From Denitrovibrio sp. (GTDB lineage: Bacteria; Chrysiogenota; Deferribacteres; Deferribacterales; Geovibrionaceae): 64,000 bases of DNA. The stretch covers positions 386,236 to 450,235 of the forward strand of contig PKTM01000011.1 of assembly GCA_002869145.1 (NCBI GenBank), read 5' to 3'. Below are positions 52,692-61,381 of this stretch, one piece after another. The notes beneath the pieces are model-generated. The model saw only the letters and a program-made list of their open reading frames with translations. It did no database searches and had not been told where the DNA came from. The position numbers were made by a program, and so were the translations under genes. Each line of letters starts with the position of its first letter. Position 1 is the first letter of the stretch.

Positions 52692-53478
52692 GAAGCAAGT
52701 TGATTTTATAGGTGAAACAGCGGGGGATGTCGCTGCCAGTTACAAACCGGATGCTGATATTATTATCCAGAACGGACATATTGTAAATAGAGAGAGCGCA
52801 ATATTAGATGGTGATAATATTTATCTGATAAAGCGCGGCGAAAAGCCTGATGAACAGCAGATGCGTTATCTTCTGACTGCCAGACACACACCGAAAGTTG
52901 CGGAAAAGATGGCTAAAACAAAAATTGCAGTGTGCGGTCTTGGCGGTCTTGGTTCAAACATTGCACTCGCACTTGCCCGTATGGGGGTTGGCGAATTGCT
53001 CCTTATAGACTATGATGTCATAGAGCCTTCCAACATAAACAGGCAGCAATACTATATAGACCAGATAGGGATGAAGAAGACCGAAGCCACCCTTGAGAAC
53101 CTGAAAAGGGTCAATCCGTATGTTAAGTACGACATGCAGGATGTATTTATCACAAAAGAGCTGATAGGTGGGCTTTTTGAAGGCTGCGAAGTTATTATCG
53201 AGGCTTTTGATGGTGCAGAGACAAAGGCGATGTTCATTGTGGAGGCATCTAGGTGCTATCCGGATGCGCTTATTGTAGGTGCATCGGGTGTTGCAGGGCT
53301 TTCCAGCCATGAAAAATTTCGGGTGGTATCCGCCGGAAAAAATGTGAAGCTGGTTGGTGATTTTGAAACAGCAGCGCAGGTAGGAAGAGGGCTTATGTCC
53401 ACAAGGGTAACCATAGCCGCTGGTATACAGGCAAATGTAGCTGTAAGACATGTACTGGCAGATATTCTGGAGGATTAA
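52672..53478 (+). CDS. thiF: ThiF family-2 adenylyltransferase with N-terminal ThiS-like domain
   Basis: ThiF adenylates the C-terminus of the sulfur carrier ThiS for thiazole formation. The 268-residue protein starts with a ubiquitin-like (beta-grasp) stretch of about 70 residues that ends without a Gly-Gly. The E1-like Rossmann domain follows, with VCGLGGLGSNIALAL and the nucleotide-binding region IDYDVIEPSNINRQQY. The zinc Cys pairs of MoeB-type E1 enzymes are missing, as in the short ThiF family 2. TTG 52672 is the start; AGGAG is 9 bases before it. It ends directly before thiS (ATG at the next codon). Confidence 0.9.
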   Translation: MNIRVNEKQVDFIGETAGDVAASYKPDADIIIQNGHIVNRESAILDGDNIYLIKRGEKPDEQQMRYLLTARHTPKVAEKMAKTKIAVCGLGGLGSNIALALARMGVGELLLIDYDVIEPSNINRQQYYIDQIGMKKTEATLENLKRVNPYVKYDMQDVFITKELIGGLFEGCEVIIEAFDGAETKAMFIVEASRCYPDALIVGASGVAGLSSHEKFRVVSAGKNVKLVGDFETAAQVGRGLMSTRVTIAAGIQANVAVRHVLADILED

Positions 53479-53679
53479 ATGGAAATTACATTAAACGGCG
53501 AAAAAGTGAATCTGGAGAAATCGTACAGCCTTAACCAGATAATAGATATATACGACATGAACAGAGAGACTGTTGTTGTAGAGGTGAACGGAAACTTACC
53601 TGAAAAAACCGAATACGATACAATATACCCCACAGAGGGTGACGTTATTGAGCTTATCCGTTTTGTTGGCGGCGGCTGA
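53479..53679 (+). CDS. thiS: Sulfur carrier protein ThiS
   Basis: ThiS is the 66-residue ubiquitin-like sulfur carrier for thiazole synthesis. It has VVVEVNGNLPEKTEYD in the middle, and the acidic EGDVIELIRFVGGG ends with the Gly-Gly that is thiocarboxylated. The start ATG is one base after the thiF stop codon. thiG and thiH are not in the window. The partly overlapping thiF provides the activation step. Confidence 0.9.
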   Translation: MEITLNGEKVNLEKSYSLNQIIDIYDMNRETVVVEVNGNLPEKTEYDTIYPTEGDVIELIRFVGGG

Positions 53680-53695
53680 CGAGCGGTCAGTGCTT

Positions 53696-54106
53696 TTAGC
53701 GATTTTTGAGAACTTCGGCACAGTTGCGGAGAGCCTGCATAAGGTCGTCTTTAATAACGGGCTTTTTAAGATATTCGTTTATGCCGATTTCTTTAGCTTT
53801 TTCCAGAAATGGTTTTTCGTTGAAAGCGGTGGTGACTATGATAAGTGCAGAGCTGTCTGCTTCTTTTATTTGACGTGACATCTCTATCCCGTCCATAACA
53901 GGCATCTGGATATCTGTGATGACTATGTCAGGCTTATGGGCCAAATAAAGTTCCAGCCCTTCTGCACCGTCTTTTGCAGTATAGATGGAATCGAACCGTC
54001 TTTTAAGAAAGCGCATAAGGCTTTCGCGCACGCTGGTATCGTCCTCAACATGCATCACTGAAAACTGTTTTAAAAGCTCTACATCTTTAATATAGTCTGT
54101 ATTCAT
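53696..54106 (-). CDS. Orphan CheY-like response regulator
   Basis: This single receiver domain of 136 residues has an N-terminal stretch of about 15 residues before it. The acidic triad is E21/D22/D23 and the phosphorylation site is D65 in IVITDIQMPVMDG. The switch T93 lies in VTTAF and Lys115 in LKKPV. All key residues are present, so it should be phosphorylated. It has no output domain, so it acts by protein contact, and no sensor kinase is adjacent. It is transcribed toward thiS and away from the mrp promoter region. Confidence 0.93.
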   Translation of the reverse strand: MNTDYIKDVELLKQFSVMHVEDDTSVRESLMRFLKRRFDSIYTAKDGAEGLELYLAHKPDIVITDIQMPVMDGIEMSRQIKEADSSALIIVTTAFNEKPFLEKAKEIGINEYLKKPVIKDDLMQALRNCAEVLKNR

Positions 54107-54239
54107 TGAAATCCCTTTACTTTCTAAAGGTATATTAGACTTTATTGATTAATGAGGCAATAAAAAACTAATTGTTATGTTCAATAAAGATTCAAAAAAC
54201 AACTGGCAATAATATTCAATTGTTTATATATTTGTGGTC

Positions 54240-54254
54240 GGCACTTAAAGTGCC
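54240..54254. promoter_or_regulatory. Perfect palindrome overlapping the predicted mrp promoter
   Basis: GGCACTTAAAGTGCC is a perfect palindrome (centre A) 69 bases before the mrp start. A TATAAA -10 lies at 54268-54273, so the palindrome covers the expected -35 region. It is well placed as a repressor operator. It also lies on the 5' side of the divergent orphan regulator gene. Confidence 0.5.
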
Positions 54255-54322
54255 TAGTGAAACATGTTATAAAATGATAAATAAGTTTTGTGTTTTTCAA
54301 GGTTTAACAGGAGGTACTTTTA

Positions 54323-55204
54323 ATGAGTAGTTGTAATTCAGACAGTTCATGCAGCTCTTGCGGTTCACAGAGCAGCTGTGACACAGATGCTCAGAAGCAG
54401 CACACACAGGCTATGCTTAAGGCGAGGCTGTCTAAGATAAAATATAAAATAATGGTAATGAGCGGAAAAGGCGGCGTGGGCAAATCAACCGTAAGTGTCA
54501 GCCTTGCTTCCGCACTGCATGCTCTCGGTTTCAGCGTTGGGATACTTGATGCTGACATCCACGGGCCTAACATTCCTAAGATGTTCGGGATGAAACAAAA
54601 AGGCGTGACACAGGACGAAGACGGGCTCATCCCTTTTGAGGCTGTTGAAGGTCTGAAGGTTATGTCCGTAGTCTTTTTAGTTCGCGACGATGACGATGCT
54701 GTTATATGGCGTGCACCTGTTAAGCACGGGATGATAGAGCAGTTTGTGAGCGATGTAAACTGGGGCGAGCTTGATTTTCTTATAATTGATCTTCCGCCGG
54801 GCACAGGTGACGAACCCCTCAGCGTGGCGCACATCATAAACGGTGTGGACGGAGCTGTTATAGTTACCACCCCTCAGGAGGTGGCACTGCTTGATTCCAG
54901 AAAATCTGTGACATTCGCCAGAAAACTGAATATACCTATTTTAGGTATTGTGGAAAATATGTCAGGAATGTCTTGTCCTCACTGCGGCGAGCTTGTTGAT
55001 CTTTTCAAATCCGGAGGAGGAGAAAAGGCTGCCGGCGAGATGGGCGTGAATTTCCTCGGCCGTATACCGTTAGACCCTATGGTTGTTATGCAGGGCGACA
55101 GCGGAAAACCTTATGTGCTTGAAGTTACAGACACTCCGACTGCCGCAGCTTTTAAAGCTGTTGCGGAAAATGTAATAGGTCAGACTATAAAATCTGAAAA
55201 ATAA
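54323..55204 (+). CDS. mrp: Mrp/NBP35-type Fe-S carrier ATPase
   Basis: Mrp/ApbC carries and transfers Fe-S clusters. The P-loop is GKGGVGKSTVSVSL near residue 50, and the deviant Walker A has the two Lys residues. The C-terminal Fe-S site has CPHCGE. The first 20 residues are rich in Cys and Ser (CNSDSSCSSCGSQSSC), a C-x5-C-x2-C-x5-C pattern like the N-terminal ferredoxin-like cluster of Nbp35. At 293 residues it is typical of the NBP35-like branch. GGAGG precedes the ATG. Confidence 0.95.
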   Translation: MSSCNSDSSCSSCGSQSSCDTDAQKQHTQAMLKARLSKIKYKIMVMSGKGGVGKSTVSVSLASALHALGFSVGILDADIHGPNIPKMFGMKQKGVTQDEDGLIPFEAVEGLKVMSVVFLVRDDDDAVIWRAPVKHGMIEQFVSDVNWGELDFLIIDLPPGTGDEPLSVAHIINGVDGAVIVTTPQEVALLDSRKSVTFARKLNIPILGIVENMSGMSCPHCGELVDLFKSGGGEKAAGEMGVNFLGRIPLDPMVVMQGDSGKPYVLEVTDTPTAAAFKAVAENVIGQTIKSEK

Positions 55205-55210
55205 TATATA

Positions 55211-55240
55211 AAGGGGGAGGCGCTGCTTCCCCTTTTTTTC
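55211..55240 (+). terminator. Rho-independent terminator after mrp
   Basis: AAGGGGGAGG and CTTCCCCTT form a stem with one mismatch around CGCTG, followed by seven T. It lies 6 bases after the mrp stop. The rest of the 211-base gap to glgA is A+T-rich with no ORF. Confidence 0.85.
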
Positions 55241-55415
55241 TATCCTCATATGTCATTTACTTCTTTTAATCTTATATTATTTCATCTTGCTGCATTCTGA
55301 TTCTCAGGGACAATGTTTCTATCAGGAATTCTTATTAGACATATCCATGCAAATACGTTAAACCATAGATGTATGTTCTAAGAGAGGTATAACTATTATG
55401 TCATAAATAAATATT

Positions 55416-56867
55416 ATGTTTGTAACAAGCGAGGCGGCTCCTTATGCAAAGACCGGGGGGCTGGCGGATGTATGCTCAGCACTGCCTAAAACTCTCGCAA
55501 AAAATAACAGCGTAAAGGTAGTAATGCCCCTTTATTCGTCCATAGACGTGGTTAAATACGGCATTACAGAATACATGCACGGCTGTTGTGTTCACATGGG
55601 TAACTGCGAGGAGTTCTACTCGCTTTATCACGCTAAAGATTCAGGTGTGGATTTTTATTTCATAAAATTTGACAAGTATTTCGACAGAGACGGTATATAT
55701 GACACAAAAGCTGGCGAATATGCTGATAACCCATACAGATTCAGCTTTCTTTCAAAAGCGGCCTTTCAGGTGGCGAAAGATATTGAGTTTGTGCCTGACG
55801 TTATGCATGCAAACGACTGGCAGACAGCCCTTGTCCCATATTATCTGTCAAAAGGGTGGGATCCTTATTTTGTAAACACTTCCAGCGTGCTTACCATCCA
55901 CAATATCGGTTTTCAGGGTGTTTTCGCCACAGATTTTCTAGAATATGCCGCCATAGACCCTGCTGACATGCACCAATGGGCTTTCGAGTCTTTTGGCGCT
56001 GTGAACCTTCTGAAAGGAGGTATTGCTTTTGCGAATAAAATAACAACAGTCAGCCCTAAATATGCAGAAGAGATAAAAGGCCCAATCGGCTCATCCGGCC
56101 TTCATGAGATATTAAATAGAAGAGCGGCTGATCTGTCTGGTATTTTGAACGGAATAGACACGGATGTCTGGAATCCTTCAAAAGATAGCTACATCCCTCA
56201 CAAATTCAGCGTGAAAAACCTGGCAGGTAAAAAGAAGAACAAGCTTGCACTGCAAAAAAAACTTGGTCTTACAGAGAATGCTGACATAGCTCTTTTCGGC
56301 TTTGTGGGGCGTTTCGCTGATCAGAAAGGGCTGTATCTTATTCAGGGCGCCATAGAACGAGCCATGAACGAGATGGCCTGTCAGTTTGTTGTAGTGGGTA
56401 CTGGAGACCAGAAGTATGAAGAATATTTCGGCGGTCTGGCAGACAGGTTTCCCGGAGAGTTTGGAAGTTTCATAGGTTACAGCGAGGAACTTGCTCACTT
56501 AGTAGAGGCGGGTTCGGACTTTTTCCTTATGCCTTCGCTTTACGAACCTTGCGGCTTGAACCAGATGTATTCTCTGGCCTACGGGACACTCCCTGTAGTT
56601 CGTGCAACAGGCGGGCTTGACGACACAGTGGAAAACTATGACGAGAGCACTGCTGAGGGGACAGGCTTTAAATTTTATGCCATAAGCAGCAATGCATTGT
56701 TTGACACTATTGGCTGGGCTGTAAGCACTTATTATGATAGACCGAAACACTACGCAAAGATGCAGCAGACGGCTATGTTGAAAGATTTTAGCTGGTCAAG
56801 CTCAGCAGCTGCATACGAAGAGTTATACAGAGAGATTTTGAAGGACAGGCCGGATATCTTTATCTAG
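55416..56867 (+). CDS. glgA: Glycogen/starch synthase, with an in-frame TAA just upstream of the apparent start
   Basis: GlgA transfers glucose from ADP- or UDP-glucose to glycogen (GT5). It has TSEAAPYAKTGGLADVCSALP with the nucleotide-sugar KTGGL. The C-terminal GT-B half has SLYEPCGLNQMYSLAYG and RATGGLDDTV. The 483-residue form starting at ATG 55416 lacks the first residues of the opening beta strand. In the same frame lie ATA AAT ATT (INI, matching the family) after ATG 55398, TCA and TAA 55404-55406. AGAGAGGT is 9 bases before ATG 55398. So the original start was probably ATG 55398 and codon 3 is now TAA. The actual start may be ATG 55416 with little ribosome binding. The branching enzyme and pyrophosphorylase are not here. 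Confidence 0.9.
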   Translation: MFVTSEAAPYAKTGGLADVCSALPKTLAKNNSVKVVMPLYSSIDVVKYGITEYMHGCCVHMGNCEEFYSLYHAKDSGVDFYFIKFDKYFDRDGIYDTKAGEYADNPYRFSFLSKAAFQVAKDIEFVPDVMHANDWQTALVPYYLSKGWDPYFVNTSSVLTIHNIGFQGVFATDFLEYAAIDPADMHQWAFESFGAVNLLKGGIAFANKITTVSPKYAEEIKGPIGSSGLHEILNRRAADLSGILNGIDTDVWNPSKDSYIPHKFSVKNLAGKKKNKLALQKKLGLTENADIALFGFVGRFADQKGLYLIQGAIERAMNEMACQFVVVGTGDQKYEEYFGGLADRFPGEFGSFIGYSEELAHLVEAGSDFFLMPSLYEPCGLNQMYSLAYGTLPVVRATGGLDDTVENYDESTAEGTGFKFYAISSNALFDTIGWAVSTYYDRPKHYAKMQQTAMLKDFSWSSSAAAYEELYREILKDRPDIFI

Positions 56868-57751
56868 GCGATCTGTTTGACACGCTTCTTGTGATTAATA
56901 AGGTAAACGGCAGTGATGGCGCAAAGACCGCCTACAACAGTGTTTATCTTTATAGCTTCACCGAGGAAGAGATAGCTCATAACCAGAGCGTTCAAAGGCA
57001 CCAGAAATATAAAAGAGCTGGCCTTTTGGCTTCCGAGAACATTAGTTGCGATAAAATATATTGTAGTTCCATATGTTGTAGCTCCAACCGCTATAAGCAT
57101 GATGTTTGACACAAACATAGTATTTGCGGGAACTGCTACTGTCAGACCTTTTGCGTAGATGATCACAAAAATAATTACAGATGTGAACATGAAAAGGTAA
57201 AAGCTGAATGTGTATAAAGAGACATATTTATTAGCTCTTTTGCTGGTATGAGTCAGCAGTGCCCATGTGGTTGCGGCTATAAGGAAATATGCGTTACCAC
57301 TTTTGAAAAGCAGATGCATGTTTATATGCCATACCTCCATTATGACCGCAGCACCTATAAAACCGAGTATAAGCCCCGCCGAATCCCTCAGTGTGGGGGA
57401 TTTTAAGGTAAAAACACATCCAAGTGCAAATGTGATGAGCGGAATGAGTGTTGTTACTAATATGCCGCCCGCTCCTGCGAGCCCGTATATAAGTCCGGTG
57501 AAGAACATTTCGTTGTACAAAACAAGAAACACTGCGCCAACTATTGCTGCCACGAGCCCCTTGCTGTTTATCTTAAAAGACTTTTTCATAATGAACATTA
57601 CTGGAATGAATGTGAGCCAAGTTATAAAGAAACGCCAGAATACCAGGACTTCTGGTTCAGCAAATCTTGTCAGTACTTTTGCTGATATCCACGATTCACC
57701 CCAGCTGACCATACCGACGGTTAAAAGAAGATACAAAAGCCCGTTTCCCAT
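56864..57751 (-). CDS. EamA/DMT-family transporter
   Basis: This is a ten-helix membrane protein of the drug/metabolite transporter (EamA) superfamily. Two EamA repeats are visible: residues about 5-140 and 150-285, each with helices like LLLTVGMVSWGESWISAK and FIFLVPLNALVMSYLFLGE (helix 9 with the conserved Pro and Glu). Length is 295 residues. Families of this type export amino acids, metabolites or drugs. No specific substrate can be given. The gene converges on glgA with a 4-base overlap at the ends. Confidence 0.9.
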   Translation of the reverse strand: MGNGLLYLLLTVGMVSWGESWISAKVLTRFAEPEVLVFWRFFITWLTFIPVMFIMKKSFKINSKGLVAAIVGAVFLVLYNEMFFTGLIYGLAGAGGILVTTLIPLITFALGCVFTLKSPTLRDSAGLILGFIGAAVIMEVWHINMHLLFKSGNAYFLIAATTWALLTHTSKRANKYVSLYTFSFYLFMFTSVIIFVIIYAKGLTVAVPANTMFVSNIMLIAVGATTYGTTIYFIATNVLGSQKASSFIFLVPLNALVMSYLFLGEAIKINTVVGGLCAITAVYLINHKKRVKQIA

Positions 57752-57850
57752 TTTTCCCTCATTAAAAGAACGATAATATATCTAACAGAAAAACAAAAAC
57801 AGATACAGTTTTAGATAAATCTTAACAGGACAGTTTGCACATTATTATGC

Positions 57851-57884
57851 ACAAAAAAAGCCCCCTGATCAATCAGGAGGCCTT
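57851..57884 (-). terminator. Rho-independent terminator after tRNA-fMet
   Basis: On the minus strand GCCTCCTGAT and ATCAGGGGGC pair with one mismatch around a short loop, followed by seven T. It lies about 7-10 bases after the tRNA 3' end. Confidence 0.88.
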
Positions 57885-57890
57885 CGTGAA

Positions 57891-57964
<74 letters not shown>

Positions 57965-58103
57965 TCAAGGATTGGAAGACTACCAACTTTTTATATGTAT
58001 GTCAACATGTAAATCGAAAAAGATAAAACAAAACTCTTTCCCCTTGAAAATGTCTGTAAAAAGTAGCTTAATAGTATGAAATATAAAATCAGAGGTTCTA
58101 AAA

Positions 58104-59600
58104 ATGAAGATTTCTTGTAGAAAAAAGACTGCTCTCAATTCTAAGAAAGATGCAGTGCTTATACCTGTTTACCGCAATATGCGCCCGCTGAAAGTTCTCA
58201 CCGGGAAAAAGATAGAAGACCAGATAAACGAAATGATAGCTTCGGATTACTTTTCTTACGAAGAGAAGGAATTTACTGGGTTTTTCATGGAGATAGGCGG
58301 AAAGCTGAAAAAGATTTATCTTGTTACAGTGCCTAAAGACCCTGCCGACCACAGATATTACACCGAGCTTGGCGGCAGTTTTGCAAAACTTCTAAAAAAA
58401 GAACGGATAACGTCCTTCTCTATCCTTGCTTTTGAGGACATTTACATGGAGAAGAGGGACTGCAATTTTACCAAGTCCTTTCTGGACGGTTTCTTCTTTG
58501 GGCAATACAGCTTTGATACTTTCAAAAGCAAGCAGGAGAAGAGCTATCTTTTTGAAGAAGCAGAGGTTATTACATCCTTTGCTAAACTGAAGCGGTTTGT
58601 TGATGAAAATGCTGAAAACTGGAACTCCATTTTTGAATCAGTATATCTGGCAAAAGACCTTATAAACACTCCACCTGCTGATATGACGCCTCAGATTTTT
58701 GCCGAGAAGGCTCTCTCTTTTGCTGATGAAAATCTGAAAGTGGAAGTGATAGACGATATGGATGTTCTGGAGAAAGATTTTCCACTTGTACATGCTGTTG
58801 GCAAGGGGAGTACGAACCTTCCTAAATTTCTGAAAATACAATACAACGGTGCGCCGGAGGTGGATAAGCACGTTGCTCTTGTTGGCAAGGGCGTGACATT
58901 TGATTCAGGCGGAACAAATTTGAAACCGACAGGCTCTATCGAAGATATGAAGACAGATATGTCCGGTGCCGCAACAGTTCTGGCGGTTACAAAAATAGCT
59001 GCTGACACAGGAATGAAGATAAATATTAAAACATACATCCCACTTGTGGAGAATATTATAGGTTCATGTGCGTATAAACCGGGGGATATTCTTACCAGTA
59101 AGATGGGCAAGACCATCGAAATTCTGAACACCGATGCTGAGGGGAGGCTGATACTCGCCGATGCGCTTTATGAGGCCACAAAAACTGACCCTGAGCTGAT
59201 AATAGACGTTGCCACCCTCACCGGGGCATGTGTGGTTGCTCTCTGCTCACACTGTGCCGGGCTTTTTTCCAATAGAAAATTTCTGGCAAAAAACATGATG
59301 GACACATCCGGTGCCATAGGTGAAGACATTTGGGAGCTTCCGCTTCTGGAGGCTTATCAGGAGCGAGTGAAAAGCGATATAGCTGATCTTCGCAACATCT
59401 CCAAACAAAAAGGTGAAGCCGGCTCTACTGTAGCAGGTCTTTTTCTTCAGGAGTTTGTAGATAACTGGCCGTGGATACATCTGGACATAGCGGGTCCGGC
59501 CTATCTGAAAGAACCGCACCCTGTCTTTGGTAACCACGCCACAGGGTTTGGGGTTAGGCTTCTGGCAGAATTTTTGAAAAATAACTATATGACTGACTAA
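58104..59600 (+). CDS. pepA: Leucyl aminopeptidase PepA (M17)
   Basis: This is an M17 family aminopeptidase of 498 residues that removes N-terminal Leu and other residues in the cytoplasm. The two-metal site is visible: GKGVTFDSGGTNLKPTGS with the Lys and Asp, MKTDMSGAA, and NTDAEGRLILADAL with the catalytic Arg. The N-terminal domain (residues 1-160) is divergent, as usual. The ATG is preceded by AGAGG. The gene ends before a terminator. Confidence 0.95.
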   Translation: MKISCRKKTALNSKKDAVLIPVYRNMRPLKVLTGKKIEDQINEMIASDYFSYEEKEFTGFFMEIGGKLKKIYLVTVPKDPADHRYYTELGGSFAKLLKKERITSFSILAFEDIYMEKRDCNFTKSFLDGFFFGQYSFDTFKSKQEKSYLFEEAEVITSFAKLKRFVDENAENWNSIFESVYLAKDLINTPPADMTPQIFAEKALSFADENLKVEVIDDMDVLEKDFPLVHAVGKGSTNLPKFLKIQYNGAPEVDKHVALVGKGVTFDSGGTNLKPTGSIEDMKTDMSGAATVLAVTKIAADTGMKINIKTYIPLVENIIGSCAYKPGDILTSKMGKTIEILNTDAEGRLILADALYEATKTDPELIIDVATLTGACVVALCSHCAGLFSNRKFLAKNMMDTSGAIGEDIWELPLLEAYQERVKSDIADLRNISKQKGEAGSTVAGLFLQEFVDNWPWIHLDIAGPAYLKEPHPVFGNHATGFGVRLLAEFLKNNYMTD

Positions 59601-59603
59601 AAC

Positions 59604-59636
59604 AAGGGCTCTTTCGGGAGCCCTTTTTGTTTGCTA
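59604..59636 (+). terminator. Rho-independent terminator after pepA
   Basis: AAGGGCTC/GAGCCCTT flanks a short TTTCGG loop and is followed by TTTG and T. It lies 4 bases after the pepA stop codon. The next gene starts about 10 bases beyond it and would need its own promoter or depend on readthrough. Confidence 0.88.
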
Positions 59637-59645
59637 ATATAAATT

Positions 59646-61271
59646 ATGAGCAATACAAAGATTTTTATGTTGTTTCTTATTTTTGTATACCTAAGCTGTA
59701 CAGCTGTGCGCCTGCACCAATATACCGTGATACTGTCAGATCAGCAGTATTTTGCACAAAGCGGGATTATACTCACTGCCCACGACAGCTACAGATGGCT
59801 AAGGTATGCATCAGAGCATCAAAAAGGTGAGTACTATAATGGTGCTGATAAGCTTTCCGGTGTTCCGAACAACATTCAAAAGCCTCCGGCTATTCCGCTT
59901 ATAAGCTACTTCATGTCAAAATTATCTAGTCTCACAGGTATTGCGCCAGAAAGGGTCGGCGGATTTATGTCAGTCATTTTTCCGGGACTTTTTGTCTTTC
60001 CGCTAGGGGTATTTTTTCTGATAGCCGGATTTCCTTCTGCCGGACTAGGTGCAGGGCTTCTGGGCGGACTATCGTTTGCTTATCTTTCCAGAACATCAGC
60101 ATTTCAGATAGACACCGACATGCTGAATCTCTTTTTCCTTTCTGCGGGAGTGCTTTTTTGCTTGTGTGCTGAACGTGGAAGGTCTTTGGTTTGGTCAGCA
60201 CTCCTGGGCATCACTATGTATATCTTCTGGCGCTGGTATTTTCATAGCGGGTTTACGGTTATCTTTTTCTTTATGCTTCTCTATGCGCTCAGACGGAAAG
60301 AGGTCAAAGAGATACTTTTGTCACTTGTTGTTTATCTGATATTTGCATCGCCATTTGTTTTTTTTAGAGGGTTTTCAGGTGTTTCTGAGTTTCTGAAACC
60401 AGATGTAGTGCGTTTTTTCCCGGCGGAAGTTGCAGAACTGCATAGCTCAGGGGTAATAGGAACTTTTATGCACATATCGCCTTTCTGGATGCTTGCACTG
60501 CTAGGGTTGTTGTTGTCTCTGCTTTTGCGCAGGACAGTTTTATATATGGCAGTGTTTTACGTTTTAGGTTTTTTGTCATTCAGCAGAGGGGTTCGTTTTG
60601 AGATGTTTCTTGCGCCCCTTTGCGGAGCAGGTTTAGGGGTAGCTTTTGACATCATTTCCAAAGGACGTTCGCAGGCGATGAGCTATGCGCTTGTGACATC
60701 TCTTTGTATGGTGTTCCTGCTTAAACCTTTTTTTAAGGAGGTTCCGCCTCCGGTAATAAGCAGCAGCACCTATGAGACTATCAAAAAGATCAATGAGGCG
60801 GAGAGTGACAGCGTTGTTGCTGCTCTTTGGGACAATGGTTTTCTGGTTCAGCACCTTACAGGGCGAGCTGTTTTTGCCGATGGTGCCAGCCAGTTTAAAC
60901 AAGGAGCAAAAATATTTGCTGAGTCTTTGTTTATATCTGACAGTAAAAAAGCTGCGCAGAAACTGATGAGTGTATCAGGCGGGAGGCCTGTTTACATGCT
61001 TCTCACACCTGACATGGATGTTAAGCTGCCTGCTATTATAAAATCTGCAGGTTATAAAGCAGAAACAAGGAGAGTTGATGGCAAAACAAATATATTCTTC
61101 ACATCTTCCGATGATGGCAATATGAAAAAAAGTGTTGAATTGACTGATACGATGTATTTTCGTCTTCACGTTATAGGTGAAACCGATATCCCTTGTTTTA
61201 ATAAAATTTACTCAAATACCCGCTTTACAGAGGTATATAGGTTGGATGAGAAGTGCAGATTACCCTCCTGA
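59646..61271 (+). CDS. STT3/PglB-like membrane oligosaccharyltransferase
   Basis: This 541-residue protein has about 11 hydrophobic segments and a soluble C-terminal end. It resembles STT3/PglB, which transfers lipid-linked oligosaccharide to Asn. The first acidic motif is HDSYRWLRYA (D47, first external loop) and the second is QIDTDMLNLFF (D156/D158). The WWDYG motif, the sequon-binding signature, appears as LWDNGFLVQHLTGRAVFADG near residue 395, with N in place of the Tyr. An Arg (R317 in SRGVRFEMFLAP) is at the expected place. The soluble C-terminal domain is much shorter than in C. jejuni PglB (about 710 residues), so it is a minimal member. The glycan pathway is not in the window. Confidence 0.75.
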   Translation: MSNTKIFMLFLIFVYLSCTAVRLHQYTVILSDQQYFAQSGIILTAHDSYRWLRYASEHQKGEYYNGADKLSGVPNNIQKPPAIPLISYFMSKLSSLTGIAPERVGGFMSVIFPGLFVFPLGVFFLIAGFPSAGLGAGLLGGLSFAYLSRTSAFQIDTDMLNLFFLSAGVLFCLCAERGRSLVWSALLGITMYIFWRWYFHSGFTVIFFFMLLYALRRKEVKEILLSLVVYLIFASPFVFFRGFSGVSEFLKPDVVRFFPAEVAELHSSGVIGTFMHISPFWMLALLGLLLSLLLRRTVLYMAVFYVLGFLSFSRGVRFEMFLAPLCGAGLGVAFDIISKGRSQAMSYALVTSLCMVFLLKPFFKEVPPPVISSSTYETIKKINEAESDSVVAALWDNGFLVQHLTGRAVFADGASQFKQGAKIFAESLFISDSKKAAQKLMSVSGGRPVYMLLTPDMDVKLPAIIKSAGYKAETRRVDGKTNIFFTSSDDGNMKKSVELTDTMYFRLHVIGETDIPCFNKIYSNTRFTEVYRLDEKCRLPS

Positions 61272-61381
61272 CTATGAGAGAGACTGTTAAATAATGGATT
61301 TCTGTATTGATTTTCTCAATATTTGTGATATTTTGAATACACAATTTACTTATTAACTTTTGTAATATCTTGGAGTATTTT

